Assembly: GCF_024171405.1 (NCBI RefSeq)
Contig: NZ_JALJZT010000002.1
Coordinates: 1,922,001 to 1,986,000 of the forward strand
DNA: 64,000 nt
Direction: 5' to 3'
From: Qipengyuania citrea
GTDB taxonomy: Bacteria; Pseudomonadota; Alphaproteobacteria; Sphingomonadales; Sphingomonadaceae
Part shown: piece after piece, positions 23,332 through 32,076 of the stretch
Numbering within the stretch: position 1 is the first letter of the stretch
Layout: each line of letters begins with the position of its first letter
Translations under genes and position numbers: made by a program
The notes under the pieces: model-generated
The model's input: the letters and a program-made list of their open reading frames with translations, nothing else
What the model was told of the DNA's origin: nothing
Databases searched by the model: none

Positions 23332-24939
23332 TCAGCTCCGCTTGGGCGGGGCCAGCTTGTCGATTTCGCGGACCGGTTCCGTAGCGGCGACTTCGGCCGC
23401 TGTCTGTTCGAGTTCGGACAATGCCGCGCCCGGTTCGACCGTTTTGATCCGCGCCAGCGCGTCCTTGAAGCGCCGCAGTTCGACACCGGCGAGCTGCGCG
23501 CGGGTGACATACTGGACCGAGGAGGGATCGATCGCGCGCCCGTTGCGGTACATTTCGTAATGCAGATGCGGGCCGGTGGAGAGGCCGGTCGAACCAACAT
23601 AGCCGATGACCTGCCCGCGCCGAACGCTCTGACCGCGATTCACCGCGACCCGGCTCATGTGGCAATAGCGCGTGTCGAGCGAGGCATCGTGACGCAGGCG
23701 CACGGCGTTACCGCAGCCGCCCATCCGCCCGGCGCCGATCACGCGTCCATCGGTGACCGCCACGATCGGGGTGCCATAGCGCGCCTTGAAATCGAGGCCC
23801 GAATGCATCCGGCGATAGCCGAGGATTGGATGGCGCCGCATGCCGAAGCGCGAGGTGGTGCGCCCCGGAACGGGGGCCATCAGCCCGCCGCGCTGTTCGC
23901 CGACACCCGAGGCTTCGTAGAATTCGCCGTCGGAGCCCCAGCGCATCAGCTGCACGCGTGGCTGTTCGCCCCGGTCGAGCCCGGCATAGAGCAATTGCCC
24001 CGCCTGCCGTTCGCCCGTGGCGGCGCGGCGATGCGCCACGACGAAATCGAACGTGTCGCCCGCGCGTATATCGCGGTCGAGATTCACATATTGGCCGAGC
24101 GTCTTGAGATAGGCCTGCACTGCACTCGCCGGGGCGCCTGCAGCGCGTGCCGAGCGATAGAGGCTGTCGCCCACCGTACCGCGAATACGCAAAGGGGTAT
24201 CGTCGACACGGATGACCTTTTTGGTCAGTGACAGGTCGGCCCCTTCGTCGAACCGGCCAATATCGAGTTCGAGATCGAACCGGGCGCGGAAGGCGATCGA
24301 TTCGAGCGGACGGGGGGCGCCTGGGGCAGGGCGGCGGCCGAGCACGATGTCGAACGTCGTGCCAGGCTCGAGGTCGCTCAGCGCAGTCGCGCCCGCGACC
24401 AGTTCCGCCACGCGCAGGCTGTCGTCGCGGCCCACGCCCGCACGGCGCAACATGCGTTCGAAGCTGTCGCCCTTGGCGAGTGTCGCAACCATGTCGAGCG
24501 TCGGCCGCTCGGGCGCGCCAGCGAGCGGTTCGACCAGCGCGGTCGCCCCCATATGGCGGCCGCTGTCCGCACCAAGGGCGAGCGGCAGGATCATCTGGCT
24601 GCGATATTCATCACGCACGGCATCGTCGATATGTGCGGGAGCGGCGGCTTCCAGCGGGGCGAAGCTTGGCCAGAAGGCGAGCGCCGCAGCCGTCAGGCCG
24701 ACGAAGGTGCCCAGCCCGCGCAGCCATCGCTTGCTGCCGATCTCGCTACCGAGGTCGGGCGCGAGATCGAGCTTTGCAATGCGGTGCGACAGGCGTTCGC
24801 GTGCATCGGTCCAGGAAAAGGCAGGCACGGAGACGGCGGAAAGGATCTGGTCATGCGCAAGCGCGGCAGCGAGCTGGCCCGGTCCGCCAGTTGTCTGCGG
24901 CCGGTCACTCTCTTCCGAATCTGCATGGGACGTATACAC
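23332..24939 (-). CDS. M23 family metallopeptidase, membrane-anchored
   Basis: From the GTG at 24939 the product has 535 residues: a basic cytoplasmic start, one membrane segment (about residues 75-95), two LysM-like or OapA-like substrate-binding regions, and a C-terminal LytM domain with intact zinc ligands (MHSGLDF, TRYCHMS, PHLHYEM). It resembles MepM/DD-endopeptidases that open peptidoglycan cross-links during growth. AAGGGA stands about nine bases before the GTG. The longer open frame upstream overlaps the divergent helicase and lacks a ribosome site. Confidence 0.88.
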   Translation of the reverse strand: MYTSHADSEESDRPQTTGGPGQLAAALAHDQILSAVSVPAFSWTDARERLSHRIAKLDLAPDLGSEIGSKRWLRGLGTFVGLTAAALAFWPSFAPLEAAAPAHIDDAVRDEYRSQMILPLALGADSGRHMGATALVEPLAGAPERPTLDMVATLAKGDSFERMLRRAGVGRDDSLRVAELVAGATALSDLEPGTTFDIVLGRRPAPGAPRPLESIAFRARFDLELDIGRFDEGADLSLTKKVIRVDDTPLRIRGTVGDSLYRSARAAGAPASAVQAYLKTLGQYVNLDRDIRAGDTFDFVVAHRRAATGERQAGQLLYAGLDRGEQPRVQLMRWGSDGEFYEASGVGEQRGGLMAPVPGRTTSRFGMRRHPILGYRRMHSGLDFKARYGTPIVAVTDGRVIGAGRMGGCGNAVRLRHDASLDTRYCHMSRVAVNRGQSVRRGQVIGYVGSTGLSTGPHLHYEMYRNGRAIDPSSVQYVTRAQLAGVELRRFKDALARIKTVEPGAALSELEQTAAEVAATEPVREIDKLAPPKRS

Positions 24940-25140
24940 GTCGCGTGTCCCTTCTATCTGGCCGCCCCGGCGGGGAAGCGAGCGGCCCGACCCGTGATGG
25001 TGGTCGTCTGCCCGCTTTGCCTGCCGAAACAAAGTAAAGAGCCGCTTAATTTGCGGCCATGCGAGTCCGGAACGGGATGAATTGAATCCTCGGCGCGGCG
25101 AGTGGTTGCCCTTGCGTTCGCGCGCTGCCACCTAGGGCGC

Positions 25141-27645
25141 GTGCAGGATAGCGCGATCAAGGCGGTCCTCGGACCCACCAATACCGGCAAGACGCATCTG
25201 GCGATCGAGCGCATGGTCGCGCATTCGAGCGGATGCATGGGCTTTCCGCTGCGGTTGCTCGCGCGCGAAGTCTACGACCGGGTACGTGCGATCAAGGGCG
25301 ATGCGGCAGTCGCGCTGATTACCGGCGAGGAACGCGTCGAGCCCAAGGGCGCACGCTATATGTGCTGCACAGCCGAAGCCATGCCGCGCGACGGTGCGGG
25401 GGCCGCGTTCGTGGCCCTCGACGAAGCGCAGATCGGTGCCGACCGCGAGCGCGGCCATATCTTCACCGACCGGCTGCTCAACACGCGCGGCCGCGAGGAA
25501 ACCATGCTGCTGGGCGCCGCCACGCTTGAGCCGCTGGTGCGGCAACTGATCCCCGAGGCCGAGATCTCCGATCGCCCCCGGTTCTCGACGCTCACGCATA
25601 TCGGACCGCGCAAGCTGTCGCGGCTGCCGCCGCGCAGCGCCATCGTCGCCTTCAGCGCGGAGCAGGTTTACGCCGTGGCCGAGATGCTGCGGCGATTCCG
25701 CGGCGGCGCGGCGGTGGTGATGGGCGCACTGAGCCCCGAAACGCGCAACAAGCAGGTCGCATTGTTCCAGAATGGCGAGGTCGATTACATCGTCGCCACC
25801 GACGCCATCGGGATGGGGCTTAATCTCGATGTGAACCATGTCGCCTTCGCCGGGCTGAGCAAGTTCGACGGCGTGCGGATGCGGCGCCTGCTGCCAGCCG
25901 AAATGGCGCAGATCGCCGGGCGTGCGGGACGCCACCAGCGTGACGGGACCTTCGGCACATTGGCGGGTACGACCAAGCACGGTGCCGCGCCCGAGTTCAC
26001 CGAGGAAGAGATCTACGCGATCGAGGAGCATCGTTTCGCGCCGCTCACGCATCTGTACTGGCGCGAGCCCGAGCCGCGCTTTGCCTCGCTCGCCGCACTG
26101 ATCGCCGATCTCGAGGCCCCGCCCGAAGACCCCGCGCTACGGCTCGCACCGCAGGCGATCGATCTCGCCACGCTCAAGCGCCTGGCCGAAGAACCCGTGG
26201 CCGCCAATGTGCGCGGCGCCGGAATGGTGCGGCGGTTCTGGGAAGCCTGCTCGCTGCCCGACTTCCGCCAGCGCGGGCCCGATGTCCATGCGCGCTTCGT
26301 CGCGCGGCTGTGGCAGGATCTTGGCGAAGGCTATCTGGGGGCGGATTATGTCGCCGCGCGGATCAGCGAACTCGACAATATGGCCGGGGACATCGATACG
26401 CTGCAGGGGCGGATCGCGGCGATTCGCAGCTGGGCCTATATCTGCCAGCGGCCCGACTGGGTGCTGGCGCGTGACGAAATGGCGTCCCGTGCGCGGGGCG
26501 TAGAGGCCAAACTGTCGGACGCGCTCCATGCGCGGCTGACCGAGAGATTCGTAAACCGGAGGACAGCAATCCTGATGAAGTCGTTAGGGCAGGATGCAGG
26601 CATGTTGCCGATCGAGATGAGTGACGATGGCGCGGTGACGGTCGAGGGCGAGGTGCTCGGCCATGTCGCCGGGCTGCGCTTTACCGTCGATCCTTCCGCG
26701 CGGCAGGAAGACCGCCGGATGCTGCTGGCCGCAGCGGAGAAAGCGCTGCCGCGGCTGCTGGGCGAGAAAGCCGTGGCGCTGGCCGAATCGGATTTCGGCG
26801 AGGTCGAACTGACGCGCGGGGCAATCCGCTGGCGCGGACAGGAGCTGGCGAAGCTCGAGCACCGCGATGGCAGCGTGACGCCGCTGCTGGTGCCGTCACG
26901 CGAAGTGGCCGCGCTGCCCGACGCAGCGCGGGCCACGCTGCTCGCCGCGCTCGAAGGATGGCTCGCGCAGAAGCTAAGCCCGCTCGAGCCGCTCGATAAA
27001 TTGCATCATGCCGCGAGCAATCCCGACGCCGGATCGCAGGCACGTGCGCTGCTGCTCAATCTCATCGCCGGGCATGGCTATGTCACCCGCGAGCAGGCGG
27101 GGATCGAGCACCTGCCCAAGGAGATGCGCCCCTTCCTGCGCAAGATCGGGGTCACTTTCGGCGCGCTCGATATTTTTGCCCCGGCACTGCTCAAGCCCGC
27201 GCCGCGCCAATTGCTCCATGCGCTCGGCCTCGACCGCCGCCCGGTGCAGGACGCGATGCTGCCAGTCATTCCCGACACGAAAAAGCTCCCTTCGGGCTAC
27301 CGCCATGCCGGGAGCCAGGCGATCCGGATCGATCTGGTCGAGAAGATTCTACGCGCCGCTCACGAAACGCGCGCGAAAGCGCAAGCCAAGGATCGCAAGC
27401 GCAAATTCGTGCTCGATCTGGCATTGCCGATCTCGATTGGCCTCGAAGAAGGAAATATTTCCCGCTTGCTCGGTACTGCCGGGTTCCGGGTGCAAAAGGC
27501 CCGCCCGCTGGCCGAGGGGCAATTCGGCCCGCCGCGGCCCGACCGGTGGGAATGGCGTCCCTCGCGCCGCAAGCAGGAACGGCAGAAACCCGCGCAGCCG
27601 CGCGAAGGCAGCGCCTTCGCCGCGCTTGCAGATCTGGTCCGTTAA
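25141..27645 (+). CDS. Suv3-like DEAD/DEAH-box RNA helicase
   Basis: The 834-residue helicase has Walker A GPTNTGKT almost at the N-terminus, DEAQI as motif II, GMGLNLDV and QIAGRAGRHQRDGTFG as motif VI, followed by a long C-terminal region with SUV3-type segments and a basic tail. Mitochondrial SUV3 works in the RNA degradosome; the role of alphaproteobacterial homologues is poorly known. GTG at 25141 gives VQDSAIKAVLGPTN, the usual start; GTG at 25102 is possible but overlaps nothing helpful. The S4 gene starts 13 bases after its stop. Confidence 0.88.
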   Translation: MQDSAIKAVLGPTNTGKTHLAIERMVAHSSGCMGFPLRLLAREVYDRVRAIKGDAAVALITGEERVEPKGARYMCCTAEAMPRDGAGAAFVALDEAQIGADRERGHIFTDRLLNTRGREETMLLGAATLEPLVRQLIPEAEISDRPRFSTLTHIGPRKLSRLPPRSAIVAFSAEQVYAVAEMLRRFRGGAAVVMGALSPETRNKQVALFQNGEVDYIVATDAIGMGLNLDVNHVAFAGLSKFDGVRMRRLLPAEMAQIAGRAGRHQRDGTFGTLAGTTKHGAAPEFTEEEIYAIEEHRFAPLTHLYWREPEPRFASLAALIADLEAPPEDPALRLAPQAIDLATLKRLAEEPVAANVRGAGMVRRFWEACSLPDFRQRGPDVHARFVARLWQDLGEGYLGADYVAARISELDNMAGDIDTLQGRIAAIRSWAYICQRPDWVLARDEMASRARGVEAKLSDALHARLTERFVNRRTAILMKSLGQDAGMLPIEMSDDGAVTVEGEVLGHVAGLRFTVDPSARQEDRRMLLAAAEKALPRLLGEKAVALAESDFGEVELTRGAIRWRGQELAKLEHRDGSVTPLLVPSREVAALPDAARATLLAALEGWLAQKLSPLEPLDKLHHAASNPDAGSQARALLLNLIAGHGYVTREQAGIEHLPKEMRPFLRKIGVTFGALDIFAPALLKPAPRQLLHALGLDRRPVQDAMLPVIPDTKKLPSGYRHAGSQAIRIDLVEKILRAAHETRAKAQAKDRKRKFVLDLALPISIGLEEGNISRLLGTAGFRVQKARPLAEGQFGPPRPDRWEWRPSRRKQERQKPAQPREGSAFAALADLVR

Positions 27646-27658
27646 TGGCGCGCTGCGA

Positions 27659-27916
27659 GTGAGGATCGACCGGCTGCTGTGCTATTTGCGCTTCGTGCGC
27701 ACACGCAGTGCCGCACATCGACTCGTCGAGGAAGGCCACATCCGGCGCAATGGCGAGCGGGTCACCCGCTGTTCGCGCGACATTGCCGAGGGCGATATTC
27801 TCACGCTGCCACTTGGCGACAGGGTCCGCCTGATCGAAATCCGCACGCTGCCCGAGCGGCGTGGCCCCCCGCGTGAAGCCGAAGCCTGTTATCGGGACCT
27901 TGACCCGCAAGGATAA
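27659..27916 (+). CDS. RNA-binding S4 domain protein (Hsp15-like)
   Basis: The 85-residue protein is essentially one S4 RNA-binding domain: MRIDRLLCYLRFVRTRSAA, then VEEGHIRRNGERV and DILTLPLGDRVRLIEI. Hsp15 family proteins bind stalled 50S subunits carrying peptidyl-tRNA. The start is GTG at 27659. It is linked to the Suv3-like helicase, a pairing that suggests a shared role in RNA or ribosome rescue, and precedes fdxA. Confidence 0.85.
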   Translation: MRIDRLLCYLRFVRTRSAAHRLVEEGHIRRNGERVTRCSRDIAEGDILTLPLGDRVRLIEIRTLPERRGPPREAEACYRDLDPQG

Positions 27917-27967
27917 TCCGCCCTAGCAGCGCGGGAAAGAGTATCACTTCGAGGGAATACGCTACCC

Positions 27968-28306
27968 ATGACCTATGTCGTCACCGATGACTGCATCAAG
28001 TGCAAGTACACCGACTGCGTCGAGGTCTGCCCGGTCGACTGCTTCTACGAGGGCGAGAACATGCTCGTCATCAATCCCAGCGAATGCATCGATTGCGGCG
28101 TGTGCGAACCCGAATGTCCGGCCGAGGCGATTCTGCCCGATACCGAGGATGGGCTTGAGAAATGGCTCGAACTGAACACCAAGTTCAGCGCCGAATGGCC
28201 GAACATCACCCAGTCGAAGGAACCGCCCGCCGAGGCCGACGAGCACAAGGGCGAAGAAGGCAAGTTCGACAAGTACTTCTCGCCCGAGCCCGGCGAAGGC
28301 GATTGA
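27968..28306 (+). CDS. fdxA: Ferredoxin FdxA, 3Fe-4S/4Fe-4S type
   Basis: The 112-residue protein starts [17 protein letters not shown] and has the two-cluster cysteine pattern, with the second set in [12 protein letters not shown]. The first set lacks one canonical cysteine spacing, as in seven-iron ferredoxins. The C-terminal half is the acidic extension typical of FdxA. It carries electrons at low potential; its partner is not known from context. Confidence 0.93.
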   Translation: MTYVVTDDCIKCKYTDCVEVCPVDCFYEGENMLVINPSECIDCGVCEPECPAEAILPDTEDGLEKWLELNTKFSAEWPNITQSKEPPAEADEHKGEEGKFDKYFSPEPGEGD

Positions 28307-28318
28307 TCGCGCCGACGC

Positions 28319-29101
28319 GTGCTCGCTGATTTGAAGGCGGCCTGGCAGGCCGGCGACACCGACAATATCGGCATACTGGCAGCGGGAATCGCGCATTATG
28401 CGCTGCTCGCGCTGGTGCCTACGCTAGGCGCCATCGTCCTCGGATATGGCCTGTTCGCCGATCCGAAAACGGTGGCTGCGCATGTCGACTTGCTCGCGGG
28501 GAGGCTTCCCGCCGCTGCCGCCGAACTGATCGGCGGTCAGCTGGAAAGCGTTGCCCAAGGCGCGTCCGGAGCCAAGGGCCTCGGCCTGCTCGCTTCACTT
28601 GCGATCGCGCTGTTCGGTGCCCGCAATGGCGCGCGCTCCCTAATGACCGGGATCAATATTGCTAACGGCACCGATGGCACGCGCGGCTTCGTGAAGGGAA
28701 ATCTGGTCGCGCTGGCGCTCACTGCAGCGGGCCTTTGCGGCTTTATCCTGGCGGCTGTCGGTAGCGCGGCGCTGGCTGGGATCGGCGGATTTTTCGGCGG
28801 TCTTGTCAGCCTTGCTTTTCTGTTGGCGATCGCAATTCTCGGCGCGGGCCTGTTGTACCGCTTTGCCCCGAACGGCCCCGCCCCGGCATGGTCAGCCATC
28901 TGGCCCGGCGCGATGACATTCGCATTCCTCTGGCTAATCGCAACCGCGGCGTTCGGTTTCTATGCGGCGAATTTCGGCAGCTATAACGCCACTTACGGCG
29001 CGCTGGGTGCGGTTCTCGCGTTGATCACCTGGTTCTGGGCCACCGGTTTCCTGCTGCTCTTCGGGGCCGAACTGACCGCACTCCGCAACCGCCGCCCCTA
29101 G
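28319..29101 (+). CDS. YihY/BrkB family inner-membrane protein
   Basis: The 260-residue protein has about six transmembrane helices and YihY/BrkB features (IAHYALLALVPTLGAIV near the N-terminus, LITWFWATGFLLLFGAEL at the end). The family is often misnamed as ribonuclease BN; its function is unresolved, with transport roles suggested. The start is GTG at 28319, 12 bases after fdxA. Confidence 0.85.
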   Translation: MLADLKAAWQAGDTDNIGILAAGIAHYALLALVPTLGAIVLGYGLFADPKTVAAHVDLLAGRLPAAAAELIGGQLESVAQGASGAKGLGLLASLAIALFGARNGARSLMTGINIANGTDGTRGFVKGNLVALALTAAGLCGFILAAVGSAALAGIGGFFGGLVSLAFLLAIAILGAGLLYRFAPNGPAPAWSAIWPGAMTFAFLWLIATAAFGFYAANFGSYNATYGALGAVLALITWFWATGFLLLFGAELTALRNRRP

Positions 29102-29151
29102 GTGCCGACGGAACCTTTTACCGCAGACTCGCAATATTGCGCCGGCTGTGC

Positions 29152-29159
29152 TATATAAT
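29152..29159 (+). promoter_or_regulatory. Likely promoter -10 element for carD
   Basis: TGCTATATAAT contains a good -10 (TATAAT at 29154-29159, or TATATA with an upstream TG). No convincing -35 lies 16-18 bases upstream. If used, transcripts would carry a leader of about 160 bases before the carD start at 29329. Confidence 0.45.
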
Positions 29160-29328
29160 GCAACAACTGAGCCGGTTTGCTCCCGGCCAGGTGTGCGAAT
29201 TGAAAGGGCAGGCCACCAGCAACGTCAGCTTCGGTCCCAGACCGCACTCCCTTATGCGGGGCTGCGGCCAAGGGGTTCCTTGACGCTGCTGTTTCCTAAC
29301 GGCCAAGCCCGACGAAAGGAAAGATTGC

Positions 29329-29862
29329 ATGGCAAGCAAGGCTGATGCCTTCGACGTTGGCGATTACGTTGTTTACCCCAAGCACGGCGTTGGCCGTGTG
29401 ATCGAACTGCAGAGCGAGGAAATCGCCGGTATGCAGCTCGATCTCTATGTCCTCCGCTTCGAGAAGGAGCGCATGACGCTCCGCGTTCCGGTGAACAAAG
29501 TCGAATCGATCGGCATGCGCAAGCTGTCGAGCGACAAGACGCTCAAGGAAGCGATGGAAACGCTCAAGGGCAAGCCCAAGGTCAAGCGGACCATGTGGAG
29601 CCGCCGTGCCCAGGAATACGAAGCGAAGATCAATTCGGGCGAGATCGTCCTGATCGCCGAGGTCACGCGTGACCTGTTCCGCCCGGACGACCAGCCCGAG
29701 CAGAGCTATTCGGAGCGCCAGATCTTCGAAGCCGCCTCGAGCCGCCTCGCGCGCGAACTCGCCGCGATGGAGAAGACCGACGAGCCGACCGCGCTCGAGA
29801 AGATCCTCGACGTGCTGCGCGAGCATGCACCGCAATATTACGAGAACACCGAAGACGCGTAA
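29329..29862 (+). CDS. carD: CarD family transcriptional regulator (CdnL-like)
   Basis: The 177-residue protein has the RNA-polymerase-interacting Tudor-like domain (about 8-65, DYVVYPKHGVGRV and LRFEKERMTLRVPV) and a helical DNA-binding C-terminal domain (about 70-165, MWSRRAQEYEAKI, SGEIVLIAEVTRDLF). CarD/CdnL stabilises open promoter complexes, especially at rRNA and growth-related promoters. GAAAGGAAAG precedes the ATG. It is followed by a clear terminator. Confidence 0.94.
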   Translation: MASKADAFDVGDYVVYPKHGVGRVIELQSEEIAGMQLDLYVLRFEKERMTLRVPVNKVESIGMRKLSSDKTLKEAMETLKGKPKVKRTMWSRRAQEYEAKINSGEIVLIAEVTRDLFRPDDQPEQSYSERQIFEAASSRLARELAAMEKTDEPTALEKILDVLREHAPQYYENTEDA

Positions 29863-29888
29863 GCGCGACGCTTCACGAACATGCAAAA

Positions 29889-29917
29889 GGGGGTGCCGCC
29901 GGGCGCCCCCTTTTTCG
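29889..29917 (+). terminator. Intrinsic terminator after carD
   Basis: GGGGGTGCC pairs with GGCGCCCCC (one G-U) around a short GC-rich loop and is followed by TTTTTCG. Confidence 0.85.
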
Positions 29918-29948
29918 TTTCAGCGGTAATCCATCAAGCGACTACAAC

Positions 29949-29969
29949 TGTCGACGAACGCGGTCGACA
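29949..29969 (+). promoter_or_regulatory. 21-bp palindromic operator candidate upstream of the GIN-domain genes
   Basis: TGTCGAC and GTCGACA form perfect 7-base arms around a 7-base spacer, 49 bases before the first GIN-domain start codon and after the carD terminator. The geometry suits a dimeric helix-turn-helix repressor or activator. Confidence 0.45.
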
Positions 29970-30018
29970 TGGCAGGGCGAAGGTGGGAGCGTGGCGTCCA
30001 GCAATTCGGAGAACCGCC

Positions 30019-30756
30019 ATGTTTCGTATCATCGCCGCCTGCACGCTCGGCCTCGCGGCCGTCACCGCCCTTCCCGCCAGCCCGGCCATGGCCGATAAGT
30101 CGTGGCGCTCCAGCCTGGACGATGCCGAACCGATACCGACCTCATGGGCCGCGACCGGTCGGTTTGCGCAAATCACGCTCGCAGGGAGCGACGAAGTTAT
30201 CGTCACCCGCGGCGACCGCTGGCAGATTCGCGCAAGTGGGAGCCCGGCCGTGATCGCCGACCTGCGTTTCGAGGTCGAGGATGGCAATCTGCTGATCGGT
30301 CGTCGCTGGCGCCGTACGCCGGTCGCAGGTGTGGCCCGGATCGAGGTGGTCGCCCCCGATGTGGAAGCGGTCACACTGGCCGGATCGGGCATGCTGCGGG
30401 TCGACGCAATGAAGGGCGATGAGGTCGATGTCACCGTGGCCGGATCGGGTACGCTCGATATCGGACGGGTCGACGCCACCCGCTTGTCCGCGACGATCGC
30501 GGGGTCGGGTGATCTCGAAGTGGCGGGCCGCGCCGATCGCGGCCGGATCACCATCGCCGGTAGCGGCGGGATCGATGGCCGCCAGCTACAGGTAGGCGGT
30601 GCGAGCGTTTCGATCGCCGGGACGGGCAATGCCCGTTTCCGCGCCAACGGCCGCGTTTCCGCCAGTATCCTCGGCAGCGGTCATGCGCTGGTTACCGGTA
30701 CCACCGACTGCACCCAGAGCCGCATGGGAACGGGCCATTTGACCTGCACACGCTGA
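30019..30756 (+). CDS. Exported GIN-domain (DUF2807) protein, copy 1
   Basis: The 245-residue protein has a cleavable signal peptide (to about residue 25, AMADKSW) and a DUF2807 head-GIN domain made of short beta repeats ending in AGSG (VTLAGSGML, VTVAGSGTL, ATIAGSGDL, ITIAGSGGI, VSIAGTGNA). These repeats suggest a beta-helical exported or surface protein; the family is described as a putative adhesin head, without firm function. Two Cys lie at the end (DCTQS, HLTCTR). GGAG precedes the ATG. It is a paralogue of the next gene. Confidence 0.85.
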   Translation: MFRIIAACTLGLAAVTALPASPAMADKSWRSSLDDAEPIPTSWAATGRFAQITLAGSDEVIVTRGDRWQIRASGSPAVIADLRFEVEDGNLLIGRRWRRTPVAGVARIEVVAPDVEAVTLAGSGMLRVDAMKGDEVDVTVAGSGTLDIGRVDATRLSATIAGSGDLEVAGRADRGRITIAGSGGIDGRQLQVGGASVSIAGTGNARFRANGRVSASILGSGHALVTGTTDCTQSRMGTGHLTCTR

Positions 30757-30763
30757 TCCCCCC

Positions 30764-30803
30764 GCGGAGGAGGCGATGGCTGGCGCGCCCGCCGCGCCTC
30801 CGC
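30764..30803 (+). terminator. Possible weak terminator between the GIN-domain genes
   Basis: GCGGAGG (30764-30770) pairs with CCTCCGC (30797-30803), with partial pairing inside, followed only by AACCCTTTCCC. The stem is good but the T run is poor, so it may attenuate rather than end transcription. Confidence 0.35.
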
Positions 30804-30814
30804 AACCCTTTCCC

Positions 30815-30843
30815 TTGATGAAGAGGTGTCACTGTATTATATG
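30815..30843 (+). promoter_or_regulatory. Candidate promoter for the second GIN-domain gene
   Basis: TTGATG (30815-30820) and TATATG (30838-30843) are separated by 17 bases, upstream of AGGAAAGGA and the GTG start at 30878. The match is moderate. Confidence 0.4.
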
Positions 30844-30877
30844 AGCAATACGGACTGCCACAGGAAAGGACATTACC

Positions 30878-31690
30878 GTGACGATCCATCGAATTCTCAA
30901 GGGCTTCGCCCCGCTTGCCGCGCTCGCCGGAGCAGCCCTTCTCGCCGGCTGCGATGGCATGAATATCAAGATTGGCGACAGCGAGGGCGTGCCGCTCGCC
31001 GAACTCGACATGAGTGGCCCCGCGCCGACCGAACTGGTTCTGGCCGGCCCCGATCGGGTCATCGTCACCGAAGGCGATGAGCTCGACATCACCGTCTCGG
31101 GCGACGATGGCGCAATCGAAGCGCTGCGGTTCTCGCTCGACGACGATTCGCTCGGTATCAGCCGCGAAAGCGATAGCTGGCGCGACAGGGGCGTCGCCAC
31201 CGTCCGCGTGACCATGCCCAGCCTTACCGCGATGGTTCTGGCCGGGTCGGGTGATATCGAGGCAGCCTCGATGAGCGATGAGGCCGATGTCACCATCGCC
31301 GGTTCGGGCACCGCCAAGGTCGTACGGATGGACGCACGCTCGCTTGATCTTACCATTGCCGGATCGGGTGATTTCGAAGCCGCCGGCAGCGTCGGTGAGC
31401 TCGACATGACGATCGCCGGTTCGGGCCGAGCGCGCATGGCGGACCTCCAGGTCGGCAATGCCGAGATTTCGGTCGCCGGTTCGGGCGATGCCGAATTCTC
31501 CTCCGACGGGGCGGTCGAGGCCAATATCATGGGCTCGGGCACGATTACCGTGAATGGCCGCGCCGACTGTACCGTCAGTGCGATGGGCTCGGGCAAACTC
31601 AATTGCCGCGAAGTCCGCGCCGCGGACAGTGCTCCCGAGGCACCGCGCGCTCCCGACGGACCGGAAGCGCCCGAGGCACCCGAGGCGTAG
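30878..31690 (+). CDS. GIN-domain (DUF2807) lipoprotein, copy 2
   Basis: The 270-residue protein begins with a lipoprotein signal (lipobox LLAGC at about residue 25), so it should be anchored to a membrane by its cysteine. The DUF2807 region has the same AGSG-ended strands as copy 1 (MVLAGSGDI, VTIAGSGTA, LTIAGSGDF, MTIAGSGRA, ISVAGSGDA). The tail is an acidic proline/alanine repeat (APEAPRAPDGPEAPEAPEA). GTG at 30878 has a strong AGGAAAGGA site. One copy soluble or surface-exposed and one lipidated suggests a pair with different locations. Confidence 0.86.
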   Translation: MTIHRILKGFAPLAALAGAALLAGCDGMNIKIGDSEGVPLAELDMSGPAPTELVLAGPDRVIVTEGDELDITVSGDDGAIEALRFSLDDDSLGISRESDSWRDRGVATVRVTMPSLTAMVLAGSGDIEAASMSDEADVTIAGSGTAKVVRMDARSLDLTIAGSGDFEAAGSVGELDMTIAGSGRARMADLQVGNAEISVAGSGDAEFSSDGAVEANIMGSGTITVNGRADCTVSAMGSGKLNCREVRAADSAPEAPRAPDGPEAPEAPEA

Positions 31691-31743
31691 TTCATCGACG
31701 GGTTAGCGATTATGGGCTAGGCGGCGCGGCGAAAGGAATTTCC

Positions 31744-32076
31744 ATGCACCGCCTAGCCCTTCTTATCCTCCTGCCCGCCAGCGTGATGCTACCCGGCTGT
31801 CTTGCCAAGGCCGTGGTCGACGTCGCGACGGCGCCGGTAAAGGCGGTGAGCAAGGGCGTCGACCTTGCCACCACCAGCCAGTCCGAAGCCGACGAGAAGC
31901 GTGGCCGCGAGATCCGGCGGCGCGAGCAGCGCCTCGCCAAGCTTGAGCGCGACTATGAAAAGCAGCTCGACCAGTGCGAGGACGGCATTCGCCGCGCCTG
32001 CGACGAGGCGCGCGACACCTATGCCGAGATGCAGCAGATCATCCCGACGCTCCCCTACGAACCTGAAGACGATTAA
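31744..32076 (+). CDS. Small lipoprotein with coiled-coil tail, unknown function
   Basis: The 110-residue protein has a signal peptide with lipobox MLPGC (about residue 19) and a highly charged helical region (about 45-95, KRGREIRRREQRLAKLERDY) likely to form a coiled coil. The two later cysteines (DQCEDGIRRACDE) are eight residues apart. I do not recognise a characterised family. It follows the GIN-domain genes by 53 bases and its stop overlaps that of sua5 by four bases. Confidence 0.75.
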   Translation: MHRLALLILLPASVMLPGCLAKAVVDVATAPVKAVSKGVDLATTSQSEADEKRGREIRRREQRLAKLERDYEKQLDQCEDGIRRACDEARDTYAEMQQIIPTLPYEPEDD

